Source: Pseudomonas sp. PB120 (lineage in GTDB: Bacteria > Pseudomonadota > Gammaproteobacteria > Pseudomonadales > Pseudomonadaceae). From it: a DNA stretch of 44,112 nucleotides. This document shows, in pieces, positions 1 to 9,926 of the stretch (its first letter is position 1; each line of letters starts with the position of its first letter). Where the stretch lies: the NCBI RefSeq assembly GCF_009761815.1, contig NZ_RWIN01000050.1, forward strand, positions 1 through 44,112, read 5' to 3'. The notes under the pieces were generated by a model, which was not told the DNA's origin, did not search any database, and saw only the letters and a program-made list of their open reading frames with translations. Position numbers and translations under genes: made by a program.

Positions 1-205
1 GCTGCATGTAGGTGCAGCGAAGCCAACCGGAGGGCAGTGTCCCCGGATGAATACCGGAGCGAAGGAACGCCGAGCCTTAGCGAGGGGCCGGACGCTTGGG
101 GCGAGCCTTTTTTTGCTTACTTTTTTTGGCGTTTGAAAAAAAGTGAGTCGCCGTAAGGGCGAAACCCTAAGCGGCCGTTACCGCAGCAACGGATATGTAC
201 TCAAC
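1..205. repeat. Part of a long intergenic repeat (not the usual short REP)
   Basis: This non-coding stretch opens the window and runs almost to the end of the chemotaxis gene. It holds a T-tract and an A-tract that can pair (about 117-150, ACTTTTTTT against AAAAAAAGT), then a small GC hairpin (TCGCC / GGGCGA, about 147-162) and a GCGG-rich segment. From memory, near-identical sequence is common between genes in fluorescent Pseudomonas, but I did not search for copies. Its left edge lies outside the window. The forward frame through it, starting at 143, continues antisense into the chemotaxis gene and is not credible as a gene. Confidence 0.5.
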
Positions 206-217
206 TCAAATCAAAAA

Positions 218-2182
218 TCAAAGCCGGAAATGCCCCACCATCCCCTTCAACTCAACCCCCAACTGCGCCAGCTGGTTACTGGAAACCGCATTCCCCTGCA
301 TCGCCAGCGACGACTGATCCGCACTCGCGCGGATACTCGTCACACTGCGATTGATCTCCTCAGCCACCGAACTCTGCTCCTCCGCCGCCGCCGCAATCTG
401 CTGATTCATCTGCTGAATCAACGAAACCGCCGCCGCAATACTCCCCAGCGCACTTTCCGTCTGCAACGCATCACTGACCGCCAGCTTCACCAACTCACCA
501 CTGCTCTGAATCTGCTGCACCGAAGACTGCGCCGCCGAGCGCAAGGCACTGACCAATCGCTCGATCTCCTCGGTCGATTGCTGAGTGCGCTTGGCCAATG
601 CCCGCACTTCATCGGCCACCACCGCAAACCCTCGGCCCTGCTCGCCCGCCCGAGCTGCTTCAATGGCCGCATTGAGCGCCAACAGATTGGTCTGCTCAGC
701 CACACTCTTGATGACGCCCAGCACCGTACCAATGTTCTGGATTTCTGCGCTGAGGCTTTCAATGCTGGAACTGGCGGAGTTGGCCGAGTCCGCCAGCTGC
801 TCGATCCGCGCCATGCTCTGACGCACCACCGCCTGGCCACTTTCAACCTTGCCATCCGCTGTCTGCGCCGCCTGGGCGGCTTCTTCCGCATTACGCGCAA
901 CGTCGTGCACCGTAGCGGTCATCTGATTCATCGCGGTAGCGACCTGCTCGGTTTCCTCCTTCTGGCTGCTGACCTCAAGATTGGTCTGCTCAGTCACCGC
1001 CGAGAGCGATTGTGCTGAAGTGGCCAGCTGTTCGATGCCAGCCTGCAAACCACTGACAATACTGCTCAGCCCCGCGCCCATCTGCTGCATGGCCTGCATC
1101 AACTGGCCGATTTCGTCCCGACGGGTGACCTCCACCGTCGCACTCAAATCCCCGGCGGCGATCTGTTGGGCCACACGAATCACACTGCGCAGTGGCGCCA
1201 CAATCAAACGGGTAATCACCAAGGCTGCAATCAATCCGACCAGCAAGGCCAATGCCGAGGAACCGATGATCAGCAGCGAGTTCTTTTTCAGCTCTGCCTG
1301 CATTGATTGATCTTCGGCGACATAAGCCTGATCAACCCGCTCCATCACTTGAGAGGCGCGCTGATGCAATTGTTCATAAACTGTTTTTTCCTGGGCCAGC
1401 AGGCCGGTGTACTCCGTGAGTTTTTCGCTGAAACTGCCAATGTGGCCAGTCACTTCATTCAGGACCGTCTGATAGCCCTCGTCCTTGACGGTAGTTTTCA
1501 GTTGCTCCGCCTGGGCCAGTGCCTGGTCCGCCTGCTCGATCTTGCCCTGCCCTGCGCTGTCGTCGCCCTTGCGACTCTGATCCAGGCGCACACGTGCTTC
1601 GTTCATGGCTTGCAACATCAACCGCGACACCTGGCTGACCTGACTGGCTTGTTCAATGAATTGCGAACCGTCCTTGCCCTCGGATTCTTTCAAGGCATAA
1701 GCGCCGTCGTCTGCAAGACCGGCCTGCAGCACGTCGAGGTTATTGGCCACGCTGGACACCGACCAACTGGCCATTTCCAGGGCCAGGTCCTTGGCCTGAC
1801 TGAGCGAGACGAATTCGTCAAAAGCCTTGCGATAGGCTCCAAGGGACTGCTCGACGTCATTCATCACCGGCACGTTGGCCGCGGACGCCTCTTTCAGCTG
1901 GTTCGCCAGGACAATCAAGGCGTCGACGCCCTGATGCAGCGCATCGGCGGTTTTCGGATTGCCGTGCAACGCGTATTCCTGTTCGAGCAGTCTCACCTTG
2001 AGCAAACCGCTGTTGAGCGACGACATTTGCTTGAGACCATCGAAGCGATGACTGATGGTTTGCAGGGACCATACGCCAATAGCGGCCACCAAGGCTGTCA
2101 GCAGCAGTACCAGCACAAACCCGACACCCATTTTTTTTGCCATACCGAGGTTGGCAAAACGTCCTTGCACGGCCGAAATCAT
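218..2182 (-). CDS. Methyl-accepting chemotaxis protein with a long helical periplasmic sensor domain
   Basis: Chemoreceptor of 654 residues that would signal to CheA/CheW at the inner membrane. Transmembrane helix 1 is at about residues 20-40 and helix 2 at about 302-324. The periplasmic part between them (about 45-298) is long and apparently all-helical, which fits the helical bimodular (HBM) sensor class seen in McpS-type receptors; the ligand cannot be read from sequence. A HAMP domain follows at about 325-380, then methylation helices and the conserved signalling hairpin with [19 protein letters not shown]. The protein ends GMVGHFRL, so it has no CheR-docking pentapeptide. I chose ATG at 2182 because AGGGG lies 10 bases upstream; the frame stays open to 2269 without a better start. 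It stands alone, downstream of a MocR-type regulator on the same strand. Confidence 0.93.
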   Translation of the reverse strand: MISAVQGRFANLGMAKKMGVGFVLVLLLTALVAAIGVWSLQTISHRFDGLKQMSSLNSGLLKVRLLEQEYALHGNPKTADALHQGVDALIVLANQLKEASAANVPVMNDVEQSLGAYRKAFDEFVSLSQAKDLALEMASWSVSSVANNLDVLQAGLADDGAYALKESEGKDGSQFIEQASQVSQVSRLMLQAMNEARVRLDQSRKGDDSAGQGKIEQADQALAQAEQLKTTVKDEGYQTVLNEVTGHIGSFSEKLTEYTGLLAQEKTVYEQLHQRASQVMERVDQAYVAEDQSMQAELKKNSLLIIGSSALALLVGLIAALVITRLIVAPLRSVIRVAQQIAAGDLSATVEVTRRDEIGQLMQAMQQMGAGLSSIVSGLQAGIEQLATSAQSLSAVTEQTNLEVSSQKEETEQVATAMNQMTATVHDVARNAEEAAQAAQTADGKVESGQAVVRQSMARIEQLADSANSASSSIESLSAEIQNIGTVLGVIKSVAEQTNLLALNAAIEAARAGEQGRGFAVVADEVRALAKRTQQSTEEIERLVSALRSAAQSSVQQIQSSGELVKLAVSDALQTESALGSIAAAVSLIQQMNQQIAAAAEEQSSVAEEINRSVTSIRASADQSSLAMQGNAVSSNQLAQLGVELKGMVGHFRL

Positions 2183-2290
2183 TGCGCTTAGTCCCCTGCC
2201 ATTGTGTGTTGACGCAGATTCGCAACGGGCTTGTGCCAGCACAAGTCTTTGGCGTCGGAATAATGGCAAAAAGCTACGCCAACGTCGTTT

Positions 2291-3676
2291 TCAGAATGCT
2301 TTAGGTCGATCCGGAGCGGTGGCCTGAAAAAACGCCCGAGCCCGTGGATCACAGGCATAGGCCACGTTGATTCGCTGCCAGTCGCTGGCTCCGCCGGCAG
2401 GACTGAAGGCTGTCGCAGGCGATAACAAGACACCAAAGCGCCGGGCCTGCAAGCGAACCTGAGCGTAGCTGCATACTCGTGATCGCGCCCAGATGAACAG
2501 GCCACCGACGGGTTTGCCAAAGACCTCCCACTCGGCATCTTCAAGCATCTGCAGCGCGGCCTCCCTGTCATTGCTCAAACGCTGGCGCTGACGCTGCACC
2601 AACTTGCGATAGGCACCGCTGGTTAACAGGCAGGCCAGCACCGATTCGCAAAACCGTGAAGCGCCCAGGCTGCTGATCATCTTGACCTCCGCGAGCCGCG
2701 AAATAACAGTGGCCTCAGCCACCACAAAGCCGACGCGCAACGAACTGCTCAGCGTTTTGGAATAGCTGCCAACGTAGATCACGCGGCCATCCAGCGCGAC
2801 GAGCCGCGTGCCGGGGCCACTGTGCAAATCGGCAAAGACGTCGTCTTCGATGACCTGCACGCCATGGGTTTTTGCCAGTTGCAGGACCCGCTGCGCCACT
2901 GTTGTTGTGAGGCAGCTTCCGGTCGGGTTGTGAAAGAAGCTGTTGATGAACAATCCACGGGGCTTGTGCTTCAGCAAAAGCGCCTCGAGTACCTCGATGT
3001 CCGGCCCGCGCGGGGTCCTGGGCACCTCGATCATGATGATCCCGTGCAACCGGAGCAACTCGAACAGCAACGGATAACCGGGGTTTTCCACCACCACGCA
3101 ATCCCCCGGCTTGAACAAGGCGCGCACGATCAGGTCGAGCCCTTGGCTGGCACCCGCTGTCGTCAGGACACAATTGCCCTCTACCGCGATATCCAGTCGT
3201 TGCAGGCGTTTGAGGATTTGTTGACGCAAGGCTGGCAAGCCCAGCGGCGTGCCATAGCTGAACAGTCCGGCCATGTCGGTACGGGTCACCTGACGGATCG
3301 CGTAGCTCAGGTCGTCGGTCTCACGCCAGCTTTCGGGAAGTCCGCCGCTGCCCAGGTCCAGCTTCCCCAAACAACTGCTTTGCTTGACCTCGGTTCTTTC
3401 ATCCCATAGAGAACCCGGTTGATCCTGAGTAACCTGCGCCTCGCCGGCGACGATGAACCCGGCCCCCTGACGCGACGCCAGCACGCCTTGAAACACAAGA
3501 CGCTCACAGGCTTCAACGACGCTGTGCTGACTGAGCAAATTGATTCGCGCGATTTGCCGTACGGACGGCAGGCGCGTTCCCGGTGGCACTTCGCTGAGAT
3601 GAAGCCAGCGGGTTAACGCGTCGACGATTTGCTGCACGACCGGCACCAACGCCTGTCGATCGATTCTCAACTCCAT
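2291..3676 (-). CDS. MocR-type regulator (GntR wHTH fused to PLP aminotransferase-like domain)
   Basis: Protein of 461 residues with an N-terminal GntR winged helix-turn-helix (about 1-75, with PPGTRLPSVRQIA) joined to a fold-type I aminotransferase-like domain (about 105-455). The PLP-binding lysine is in GSYSKTLSSS, at about residue 307, and HNPTGS is the conserved Asn-Pro loop. MocR proteins generally control a neighbouring transporter or PLP-pathway gene. No such target is adjacent: the neighbours are a chemoreceptor and a short-chain dehydrogenase, so its target is unknown. ATG at 3676 is preferred. A TTG at 3682 lies closer to the AGGAG (5 bases against 11) and cannot be excluded. A terminator at 3811-3837 separates it from the upstream gene. 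Confidence 0.9.
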   Translation of the reverse strand: MELRIDRQALVPVVQQIVDALTRWLHLSEVPPGTRLPSVRQIARINLLSQHSVVEACERLVFQGVLASRQGAGFIVAGEAQVTQDQPGSLWDERTEVKQSSCLGKLDLGSGGLPESWRETDDLSYAIRQVTRTDMAGLFSYGTPLGLPALRQQILKRLQRLDIAVEGNCVLTTAGASQGLDLIVRALFKPGDCVVVENPGYPLLFELLRLHGIIMIEVPRTPRGPDIEVLEALLLKHKPRGLFINSFFHNPTGSCLTTTVAQRVLQLAKTHGVQVIEDDVFADLHSGPGTRLVALDGRVIYVGSYSKTLSSSLRVGFVVAEATVISRLAEVKMISSLGASRFCESVLACLLTSGAYRKLVQRQRQRLSNDREAALQMLEDAEWEVFGKPVGGLFIWARSRVCSYAQVRLQARRFGVLLSPATAFSPAGGASDWQRINVAYACDPRARAFFQATAPDRPKAF

Positions 3677-3810
3677 GAGCAAGCAAACTCCTGTTCGTTT
3701 GACGGGAATCAGTTAATCACAGGAGTGCTTGCCGGGATGTGCGACAACGCCGCTAAAACCCTTGGTTCTAACCATTTGAAACACAATGCCCTCATGCTGG
3801 CGGACGCATA

Positions 3811-3837
3811 AAAAAACCCGCACGAGTGCGGGTTTTC
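3811..3837 (-). terminator. Rho-independent terminator of the short-chain dehydrogenase gene
   Basis: The stem CCCGCAC/GTGCGGG with a 2-base loop is followed on the minus strand by six T residues. It lies 23 bases past the dehydrogenase stop codon. The other strand also has a broken T run, so it may work in both directions. Confidence 0.85.
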
Positions 3838-3859
3838 GTTTACTCGATCACGCCATGTT

Positions 3860-4621
<762 letters not shown>

Positions 4622-4723
4622 TGCTATGTCCTCGGAAAGAAGAATGCGGGGGATCGCGTGTGACCAGTCTAGTCACAGGCACCTGCACCACGGCAGCACT
4701 ATCAGAAGGCCGGTTGGGCACCC

Positions 4724-4861
4724 ATGAGTGACAGTGATGAAACCACCGGCGCGATTATCACTGCACTGGATCGATGTGCATTCGCCGCATCAGCCAAACT
4801 TGCGGCATCGATCATGAAGGTCTATCAACAAGGCTTCATTCATCTTGAGTGCCTGTCATGA
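4724..4861 (+). CDS. Possible 45-residue upstream ORF overlapping the oxidoreductase start
   Basis: An ATG at 4724 opens a 45-codon frame whose TGA (4859-4861) overlaps the ATG of the next gene as ATGA, the usual geometry of translational coupling. The peptide starts MSDSDETTGAIITALDRC and has no signal or membrane segment. The only Shine-Dalgarno-like sequence (AGAAGG at about 4702) is about 16 bases away, which is poor. The overlap may be chance. I report it because the oxidoreductase itself has a weak ribosome binding site. Confidence 0.25.
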   Translation: MSDSDETTGAIITALDRCAFAASAKLAASIMKVYQQGFIHLECLS

Positions 4862-5862
4862 CTACCCAGACCAATCGCCAGTTCCTGCTCGCCAAACGTC
4901 CGGTGGGTGCGGCAACCCGCGAGACCTTTACCTATCAGGAAGTGCCAGTCGGCGAACCGGCGGCGGGTCAGATCCTGGTCAAAAATGAATACCTGTCCCT
5001 GGACCCTGCCATGCGTGGCTGGATGAACGAGGGCAAATCCTACATTCCGCCGGTCGGTATCGGCGAAGTGATGCGCGCACTGGGTGTAGGCAAAGTCGTG
5101 GCATCGAACAATCCGGGCTTTGCCGTCGGGGACTACGTCAACGGCGCCTTGGGCGTGCAGGATTATTTCCTCGGCGAGCCACGCGGTTTCTACAAGGTCG
5201 ATCCGAAACTGGCGCCGCTGCCGCGCTACTTGTCCGCATTGGGCATGACCGGGATGACCGCCTACTTCGCCCTGCTCGACGTCGGCGCGCCCAAGGCCGG
5301 TGACACCGTGGTGCTGTCCGGCGCGGCCGGTGCCGTGGGCAGCATTGCCGGACAGATCGCCAAGATCAAAGGTTGCCGCGTGGTCGGCATCGCCGGTGGC
5401 GCGGACAAGTGCCAGTTCCTGATCGACGAACTGGGTTTCGATGGCGCCATCGACTACAAGAATGAAGACGTCATCGCCGGCCTCAAGCGCGAATGCCCGA
5501 AAGGCGTCGATGTGTATTTCGACAACGTCGGCGGCGATATCCTCGACGCCGTGCTGAGCCGTCTGAACATGAAGGCACGGGTGGTGATTTGCGGTGCCAT
5601 CAGCCAGTACAACAACAAGGAAGCGGTCAAAGGCCCGGCCAACTACCTGGCGCTGCTGGTCAATCGCGCACGGATGGAAGGCTTTGTGGTGATGGACTAT
5701 GCCGCGCAGTTCGCCGCTGCCGGACAGGAAATGGCCGGCTGGATGGCCAAGGGGCAGCTCAAGAGCAAGGAAGATATTGTCGAAGGACTGGAGACGTTCC
5801 CGGAGACGCTGATGAAGTTGTTCAGCGGGGAGAATTTCGGGAAGTTGGTGTTGAAGGTTTAA
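4858..5862 (+). CDS. CurA-like NADP-dependent oxidoreductase (medium-chain reductase superfamily)
   Basis: Protein of 334 residues in the zinc-free medium-chain dehydrogenase/reductase branch that includes leukotriene B4 12-hydroxydehydrogenase and E. coli curcumin reductase CurA. These enzymes reduce the double bond of alpha,beta-unsaturated ketones and aldehydes with NADPH. The N-terminal GroES-like domain has YLSLDPAMRGWMN, typical of the family. The Rossmann glycine motif is AAGAVGS near residue 157. Cysteine and histidine zinc ligands of alcohol dehydrogenases are absent, as expected. ATG at 4858 gives the usual family N-terminus; a GTG at 4849 in frame is less likely. It is divergent from the SDR at 3860 and followed by a REP pair. 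Confidence 0.92.
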   Translation: MTTQTNRQFLLAKRPVGAATRETFTYQEVPVGEPAAGQILVKNEYLSLDPAMRGWMNEGKSYIPPVGIGEVMRALGVGKVVASNNPGFAVGDYVNGALGVQDYFLGEPRGFYKVDPKLAPLPRYLSALGMTGMTAYFALLDVGAPKAGDTVVLSGAAGAVGSIAGQIAKIKGCRVVGIAGGADKCQFLIDELGFDGAIDYKNEDVIAGLKRECPKGVDVYFDNVGGDILDAVLSRLNMKARVVICGAISQYNNKEAVKGPANYLALLVNRARMEGFVVMDYAAQFAAAGQEMAGWMAKGQLKSKEDIVEGLETFPETLMKLFSGENFGKLVLKV

Positions 5863-5868
5863 CGACCC

Positions 5869-5962
5869 CCTGTAGGAACGAGCTTTCTCGCGATGACGGC
5901 CTGGCATTCAACATCAATGTTTGATGTTACGGCCCCATCGCGAGCAAGCTCGCTCCTACAGG
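5869..5962. repeat. REP pair (BIME), GTAGGAGCGAGC type
   Basis: Two inverted copies of the TGTAGGA-CGAGC-GCTCGCGATG type (5869-5895 and 5936-5962) with a 40-base spacer. The left copy has two changes (GTAGGAACGAGCTTTCTCGC). It lies between the convergent oxidoreductase and pyrF genes and may act as a shared transcript end. Confidence 0.85.
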
Positions 5963-5973
5963 TTTAGCGGTGC

Positions 5974-6672
5974 TTAGGCGAGTTCGGCCACTACGGCCGC
6001 CAACGCTTTCGCCGGATCCGCCGCCTGGCTGATCGGACGGCCGATCACCAGGTAATCCGAACCCGCATCCAGCGCCTGACGCGGTGTCAGAATGCGGCGC
6101 TGGTCATCCTGGGCGCTGCCCGCCGGACGAATGCCTGGGGTCACCAGTTGCAGCGACGGGTGCGCCGATTTCAAGGCCTGGGCTTCCAGCGCCGAGCACA
6201 CCAAACCGTCCATCCCGGCTTTTTCCGCCAACGCGGCCAGACGCAGCACCTGCTCCTGTGGCTCGATGTCGAGGCCGATGCCTGCCAGGTCTTCGCGTTC
6301 CATGCTGGTCAGCACGGTCACGCCGATCAGCAGGGGTTTCGGGCCGGTACGCTGGTCGAGCACTTCACGGCACGCGGCCATCATGCGCAGGCCACCGGAG
6401 CAGTGCACGTTGACCATCCACACGCCCATTTCCGCTGCCGCTTTCACGGCCATGGCGGTGGTGTTCGGGATATCGTGGAACTTGAGGTCCAGGAATACTT
6501 CGAAACCCTTGTCGCGCAAGGTACCGACGATTTCCGAGGCGCAGCTGGTGAACAGTTCTTTACCGACTTTGACCCGGCACAGTTTCGGGTCCAACTGGTC
6601 GGCCAGCTTCAGTGCGGCGTCACGGGTGGGGAAATCCAGGGCGACGATGATAGGAGTCTGGCAGACGGACAT
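5974..6672 (-). CDS. pyrF: Orotidine 5'-phosphate decarboxylase
   Basis: The last step of UMP synthesis: decarboxylation of OMP in the cytoplasm. The 232-residue protein is the normal size of bacterial PyrF. The catalytic Asp-Lys-x-x-Asp motif is seen in [12 protein letters not shown], the N-terminal barrel strand in [10 protein letters not shown], and the phosphate-binding end in VTPGIRP and [11 protein letters not shown] at 6672 gives the family N-terminus; the frame extends to 6708 but the extra residues are not typical. The gene stands alone between the REP pair and the response-regulator gene. Confidence 0.97.
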   Translation of the reverse strand: MSVCQTPIIVALDFPTRDAALKLADQLDPKLCRVKVGKELFTSCASEIVGTLRDKGFEVFLDLKFHDIPNTTAMAVKAAAEMGVWMVNVHCSGGLRMMAACREVLDQRTGPKPLLIGVTVLTSMEREDLAGIGLDIEPQEQVLRLAALAEKAGMDGLVCSALEAQALKSAHPSLQLVTPGIRPAGSAQDDQRRILTPRQALDAGSDYLVIGRPISQAADPAKALAAVVAELA

Positions 6673-6953
6673 GTGCGGGCTCTCAGGCAGGACGAAATCG
6701 GCGCGCATTGTAGCGGAACCAGCGCGGCTGCGGGACCCGATGATCGGTAAATCATCGAAACAACTCAGCCAAGACTAGCCCTTTCGCCCATTGTGTCGAG
6801 ATCGATACACACACGACACGCCCACAACACCCTCTCCCGCTACCCTCGGCGACCGCAACACGTCCTTACAGCACTTCCCGCCTCCGGGCTGGACGCCTAT
6901 GCTGAAGCCACAACCTCGCAGCCTATCTTTGTGGTTGGCAGCCTACCTGGCAG

Positions 6954-7724
6954 ATGAACGCACGCATGCACAACACCCAAGCTACCGTTAATGACGATCA
7001 AAAAGCGCCCGGCGATGACAAACGGTGGAGCATTCGCGCCCTGATCGTCGACGATGACGTCCCGATCCGCGAACTGATGATCGACTACCTCGCCCGGTTC
7101 AACATCCATGCCAGCGGCGTCACCGATGGCGCCGCCATGCGCCTGGCGATGCAGGCGGAACATTTCGACGTGGTGGTGCTGGACCTGATGCTGCCAGGCG
7201 AAGACGGTTTATCGCTGTGCCGCTGGTTGCGCGCCGAGTCGGATATTCCGATCCTGATGCTCACTGCCCGCTGCGAACCCACCGACCGGATCATCGGCCT
7301 GGAACTGGGCGCCGACGATTACATGGCCAAGCCGTTCGAGCCGCGCGAACTGGTGGCTCGGATCCAGACCATTCTGCGTCGGGTGCGCGACGACCGTACC
7401 GAACAACGCGCCAACATCCGCTTCGACAATTGGCGCCTGAACAGCGTGTTGCGGCAGTTGATTGCCGCCGATGGCCTGGTGGTGCCGCTGTCCAACGCCG
7501 AATTCCGCTTGCTCTGGGTGTTCATCGAACGCCCGCGCCGGGTGCTCAGCCGGGAACAATTGCTGGATGCCGCCCGTGGTCGCTCGATCGAAGCCTTTGA
7601 TCGCAGCATCGACCTGCTGGTCTCGCGCCTGCGCCAGAAACTGGGTGATGACCCGAAAGCCCCTCAGCTGATCAAGACCGTTCGCGGCGAGGGTTATCTG
7701 TTCGACGCGCGAGACATCGGCTGA
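6954..7724 (+). CDS. OmpR-family response regulator
   Basis: DNA-binding response regulator of 256 residues. The receiver domain (about 28-142) has the acidic cluster VDDD, the phospho-acceptor Asp77 in LDLMLPG, and Lys in AKPFEP. The OmpR/PhoB winged helix follows (about 155-252, ending TVRGEGYLFD). A hydrophilic N-terminal extension of about 25 residues precedes the receiver; ATG at 6966 is an alternative start that shortens it. No strong Shine-Dalgarno is seen for either. Its stop overlaps the kinase start (TGATG), so the two are co-translated. Confidence 0.93.
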   Translation: MNARMHNTQATVNDDQKAPGDDKRWSIRALIVDDDVPIRELMIDYLARFNIHASGVTDGAAMRLAMQAEHFDVVVLDLMLPGEDGLSLCRWLRAESDIPILMLTARCEPTDRIIGLELGADDYMAKPFEPRELVARIQTILRRVRDDRTEQRANIRFDNWRLNSVLRQLIAADGLVVPLSNAEFRLLWVFIERPRRVLSREQLLDAARGRSIEAFDRSIDLLVSRLRQKLGDDPKAPQLIKTVRGEGYLFDARDIG

Positions 7725-8773
7725 TGCGTGCGCGCTTCGATACGCTGTTCGGCCGTCTGTTTGGCGTGCTGCTGGTAGCGATTATCCTGGCGCATCTATT
7801 GGCATTTGCCTGGTTCCACCACTACGGGCCACCGCCTCCCCCGCCACCGCCCGAGTTTGCCGAAGGCTTCGACGGGAAACGCCCGCCAATGGACCCTCGT
7901 CTCGATAGTCGGCCACCGCGGCCGTGGTTCGGCGGGCCCTTGGTCCCCCTGACATTCCAGCTGGTCTCGCTGATCATTGCCGCCTGGTACGGCGCCAAAC
8001 TGCTGAGCCGGCCGATCCAGCGCCTGAGTGACGCGGCCGAACGCTTGAGCGAGAACCTCGACAGCGAGCCCCTGGATGAGTCGGGCCCACGTGAGGCACG
8101 GCAAGCGGCGCACACCTTCAACAAGATGCAGCACCGTATTCGCGAGCAAGTGCAGCAACGCTCACGGATGCTTGGCGCCGTATCCCACGATCTGCGCACG
8201 CCGTTGTCACGCCTGAAACTGCGACTGGAGCAGATCGACAACGAGAAGCTTCAGGGCCAGATGCGTCAGGATCTGGATGACATGATCAGCATGCTCGACG
8301 CGACGCTGACCTACCTCCACGAACAACGCACCAGTGAAGCCCGGCAGTGGATGGACGTGCAGGCGCTGATCGAGTCACTCTGCGAAAACGCCCAGGACCA
8401 GGGCGCTGACGTCCAGGCCAACGGCCACTGCGCGCCGCTGCAAGTACAGCCGATGGCGTTGCGTTCGTGCATCAACAATTTGCTGGACAACGCCCTGCGC
8501 TATGCCGGACACGGGTTGATTACGCTTGAAGACAATCGTGAGCAACTGGTGATTCGGGTCATCGACCACGGGCCGGGGATCGCGGCGGATAAGCGTGAAG
8601 CCGTGTTTGAACCGTTCTTCCGCCTGGAAGGTTCGCGTAATCGTAATTCGGGCGGGGTCGGCCTGGGCATGACCATTGCCCGTGAAGCCGCCGAAAGGCT
8701 GGGCGGGCGATTGAGCCTGGAAGAAACGCCTGGTGGCGGGCTTACTGCAGTGATCCAGTTGCCACGATCTTGA
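7724..8773 (+). CDS. EnvZ/RstB-like sensor histidine kinase with proline-rich periplasmic loop
   Basis: Inner-membrane kinase of 349 residues. Transmembrane helices are at about 11-31 and 72-92. The periplasmic loop between them is only about 40 residues and is odd: HHYG followed by eight prolines, then a basic and proline-rich stretch. HAMP is at about 93-145, the phospho-acceptor His155 in SHDLRTPLSR, and the ATPase domain has the N box NNLLDNALRY and G boxes DHGPGIA and GGVGLGM. It is co-translated with the regulator upstream. The small loop argues for metal, pH or membrane-stress sensing rather than a bulky ligand; that is inference. Confidence 0.93.
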   Translation: MRARFDTLFGRLFGVLLVAIILAHLLAFAWFHHYGPPPPPPPPEFAEGFDGKRPPMDPRLDSRPPRPWFGGPLVPLTFQLVSLIIAAWYGAKLLSRPIQRLSDAAERLSENLDSEPLDESGPREARQAAHTFNKMQHRIREQVQQRSRMLGAVSHDLRTPLSRLKLRLEQIDNEKLQGQMRQDLDDMISMLDATLTYLHEQRTSEARQWMDVQALIESLCENAQDQGADVQANGHCAPLQVQPMALRSCINNLLDNALRYAGHGLITLEDNREQLVIRVIDHGPGIAADKREAVFEPFFRLEGSRNRNSGGVGLGMTIAREAAERLGGRLSLEETPGGGLTAVIQLPRS

Positions 8774-8790
8774 GACGCACATAAATCACT

Positions 8791-8882
8791 CTGTAGGAGT
8801 GAGCCTGCTCGCGATAGCGGTGGGTCAGTCAACATTAATGGCGAATGAACGACCGCTATCGCGAACAGGCTCACTCCCACAG
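8791..8882. repeat. REP pair (BIME)
   Basis: Inverted arms 8791-8820 and 8853-8882 (TGTAGGAGTGAGCCTGCTCG type), nearly perfect and extended by the GATAGCGG/CCGCTATC ends. The pair separates the kinase gene from the EF-hand gene, which therefore probably has its own promoter. Confidence 0.88.
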
Positions 8883-9007
8883 GGATCTGCGTCGACCAGT
8901 TGACTGTGTACCGAACGGTACAAACCTCACATACCCACGACACCTTGCCCCTTGAGGCTGCATAAGCCGGTGCACCCACCGGTTTCCCATTCCAAGGAGT
9001 GAGCCCA

Positions 9008-9859
9008 ATGATCGGTAGCGTCAGTAACTACACGAGCTATACCAGCACCAGCAGCACCTCCACCAACAGCGCCCGCAGCCAGCAATTTCAGAAAGAGCTG
9101 CTCGCCAAGCTCGATACCAACAGCGATGGCGCGGTGGATCAGGACGAACTGAAAAGCGCCCTGTCGCAGAAATCCGACGACGGTTTGCTGGTCAGCCTGA
9201 GCAAAAATTTCGCCGATCTGGACAGTGACGACAGCGGCAGCCTGAGCAGTGAAGAGATGGCGGCGATGGCCCCTCCACCGCCTCCACCCCGAGACGAAGC
9301 ACCGAACACCGAGCTCGCCGATGCGCTGATCAGCGCCCTCGACGCCGACGGTGACGGCGCCATCAGCAGCGACGAGTTGAGCAACGGTTTGACCAGCGCC
9401 GGCAGCAGTGCCGACAGTAAGGAAATCTTCTCGGCATTGGACAAGAACCAGGACGGCACCGTCAGCAAGGACGAGCTCGCCGCCAGTCTGACCCCGCCTC
9501 CACCGCCACCGCAGCAGGTGTCCAGCGACGAGCTATTCAGCCAGCTGGATGCGGACAGTGATGGCAGCGTCACGGCCACCGAATTGAGCAGCGCGTTGCA
9601 GGCCAGTGACAGCACCTCATCGACCAGCACCGACACCAGTGCCGCGCTGCTTAAAGTGCTGGACAGTGACAAGAGCGGGGGCGTCAGCAGTGACGAATTG
9701 AAAGCCGCGCTACAAGCCGGTCGCGAGAAAAGCTCCGACAGCTCGACTGATCAATCGAATGTGTCCGAAGCGCTGAACAAGATGATCGCCAACCTGAGCA
9801 AACAGTACTCGCTCGACAAGGTGGCGACCGTGGGCAAATACCTGAACGTGGCAACCTGA
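9008..9859 (+). CDS. Six-EF-hand calcium-binding protein with polyproline linkers (XopAW-like)
   Basis: Protein of 283 residues with six canonical EF-hand loops (D-x-[DN]-x-[DS]-G-x-[VIL]-x-x-x-E) at residues 36-47, 72-83, 112-123, 145-156, 181-192 and 219-230, so three EF-hand pairs. Six-proline runs separate pair 1 from pair 2 (89-94) and pair 2 from pair 3 (163-168). The N-terminus is Ser/Thr-rich (MIGSVSNYTSYTSTSST) and has no Sec signal or membrane helix. Similar Pseudomonas proteins are often named XopAW-family type III calcium-binding effectors, but no secretion genes are in view, so a secreted role is unproven. ATG at 9008 has AAGGAG 8 bases upstream; the in-frame GTG at 8999 overlaps that site. 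Likely role: calcium buffering or sensing. Confidence 0.88.
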   Translation: MIGSVSNYTSYTSTSSTSTNSARSQQFQKELLAKLDTNSDGAVDQDELKSALSQKSDDGLLVSLSKNFADLDSDDSGSLSSEEMAAMAPPPPPPRDEAPNTELADALISALDADGDGAISSDELSNGLTSAGSSADSKEIFSALDKNQDGTVSKDELAASLTPPPPPPQQVSSDELFSQLDADSDGSVTATELSSALQASDSTSSTSTDTSAALLKVLDSDKSGGVSSDELKAALQAGREKSSDSSTDQSNVSEALNKMIANLSKQYSLDKVATVGKYLNVAT

Positions 9860-9879
9860 GTCAAAAGCTTTGTCGGATT

Positions 9880-9905
9880 GCCGCCCGGAACCGGCTCCGG
9901 GTGGC
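9880..9905. terminator. Hairpin between convergent genes, possible terminator
   Basis: A 10-bp stem (GCCGCCCGGA / TCCGGGTGGC, one G-T pair) with a 6-base loop lies between the convergent EF-hand and AI-2E-family genes. It has no T run on either strand, so termination is uncertain. Confidence 0.4.
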
Positions 9906-9926
9906 GATTCGACGAGGGGCATTAGA

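Noticed and set aside
143..1018. 291-codon forward frame starting in the left-edge repeat
   Set aside because: It reads from the repeat into DNA antisense to the chemoreceptor gene; there is no ribosome binding site and no domain.
4840..5907. 355-codon minus-strand frame antisense to the CurA-like gene
   Set aside because: It mirrors the codon structure of the forward gene, is rich in His, Arg and Gln with no motif, and the forward frame has full family motifs.
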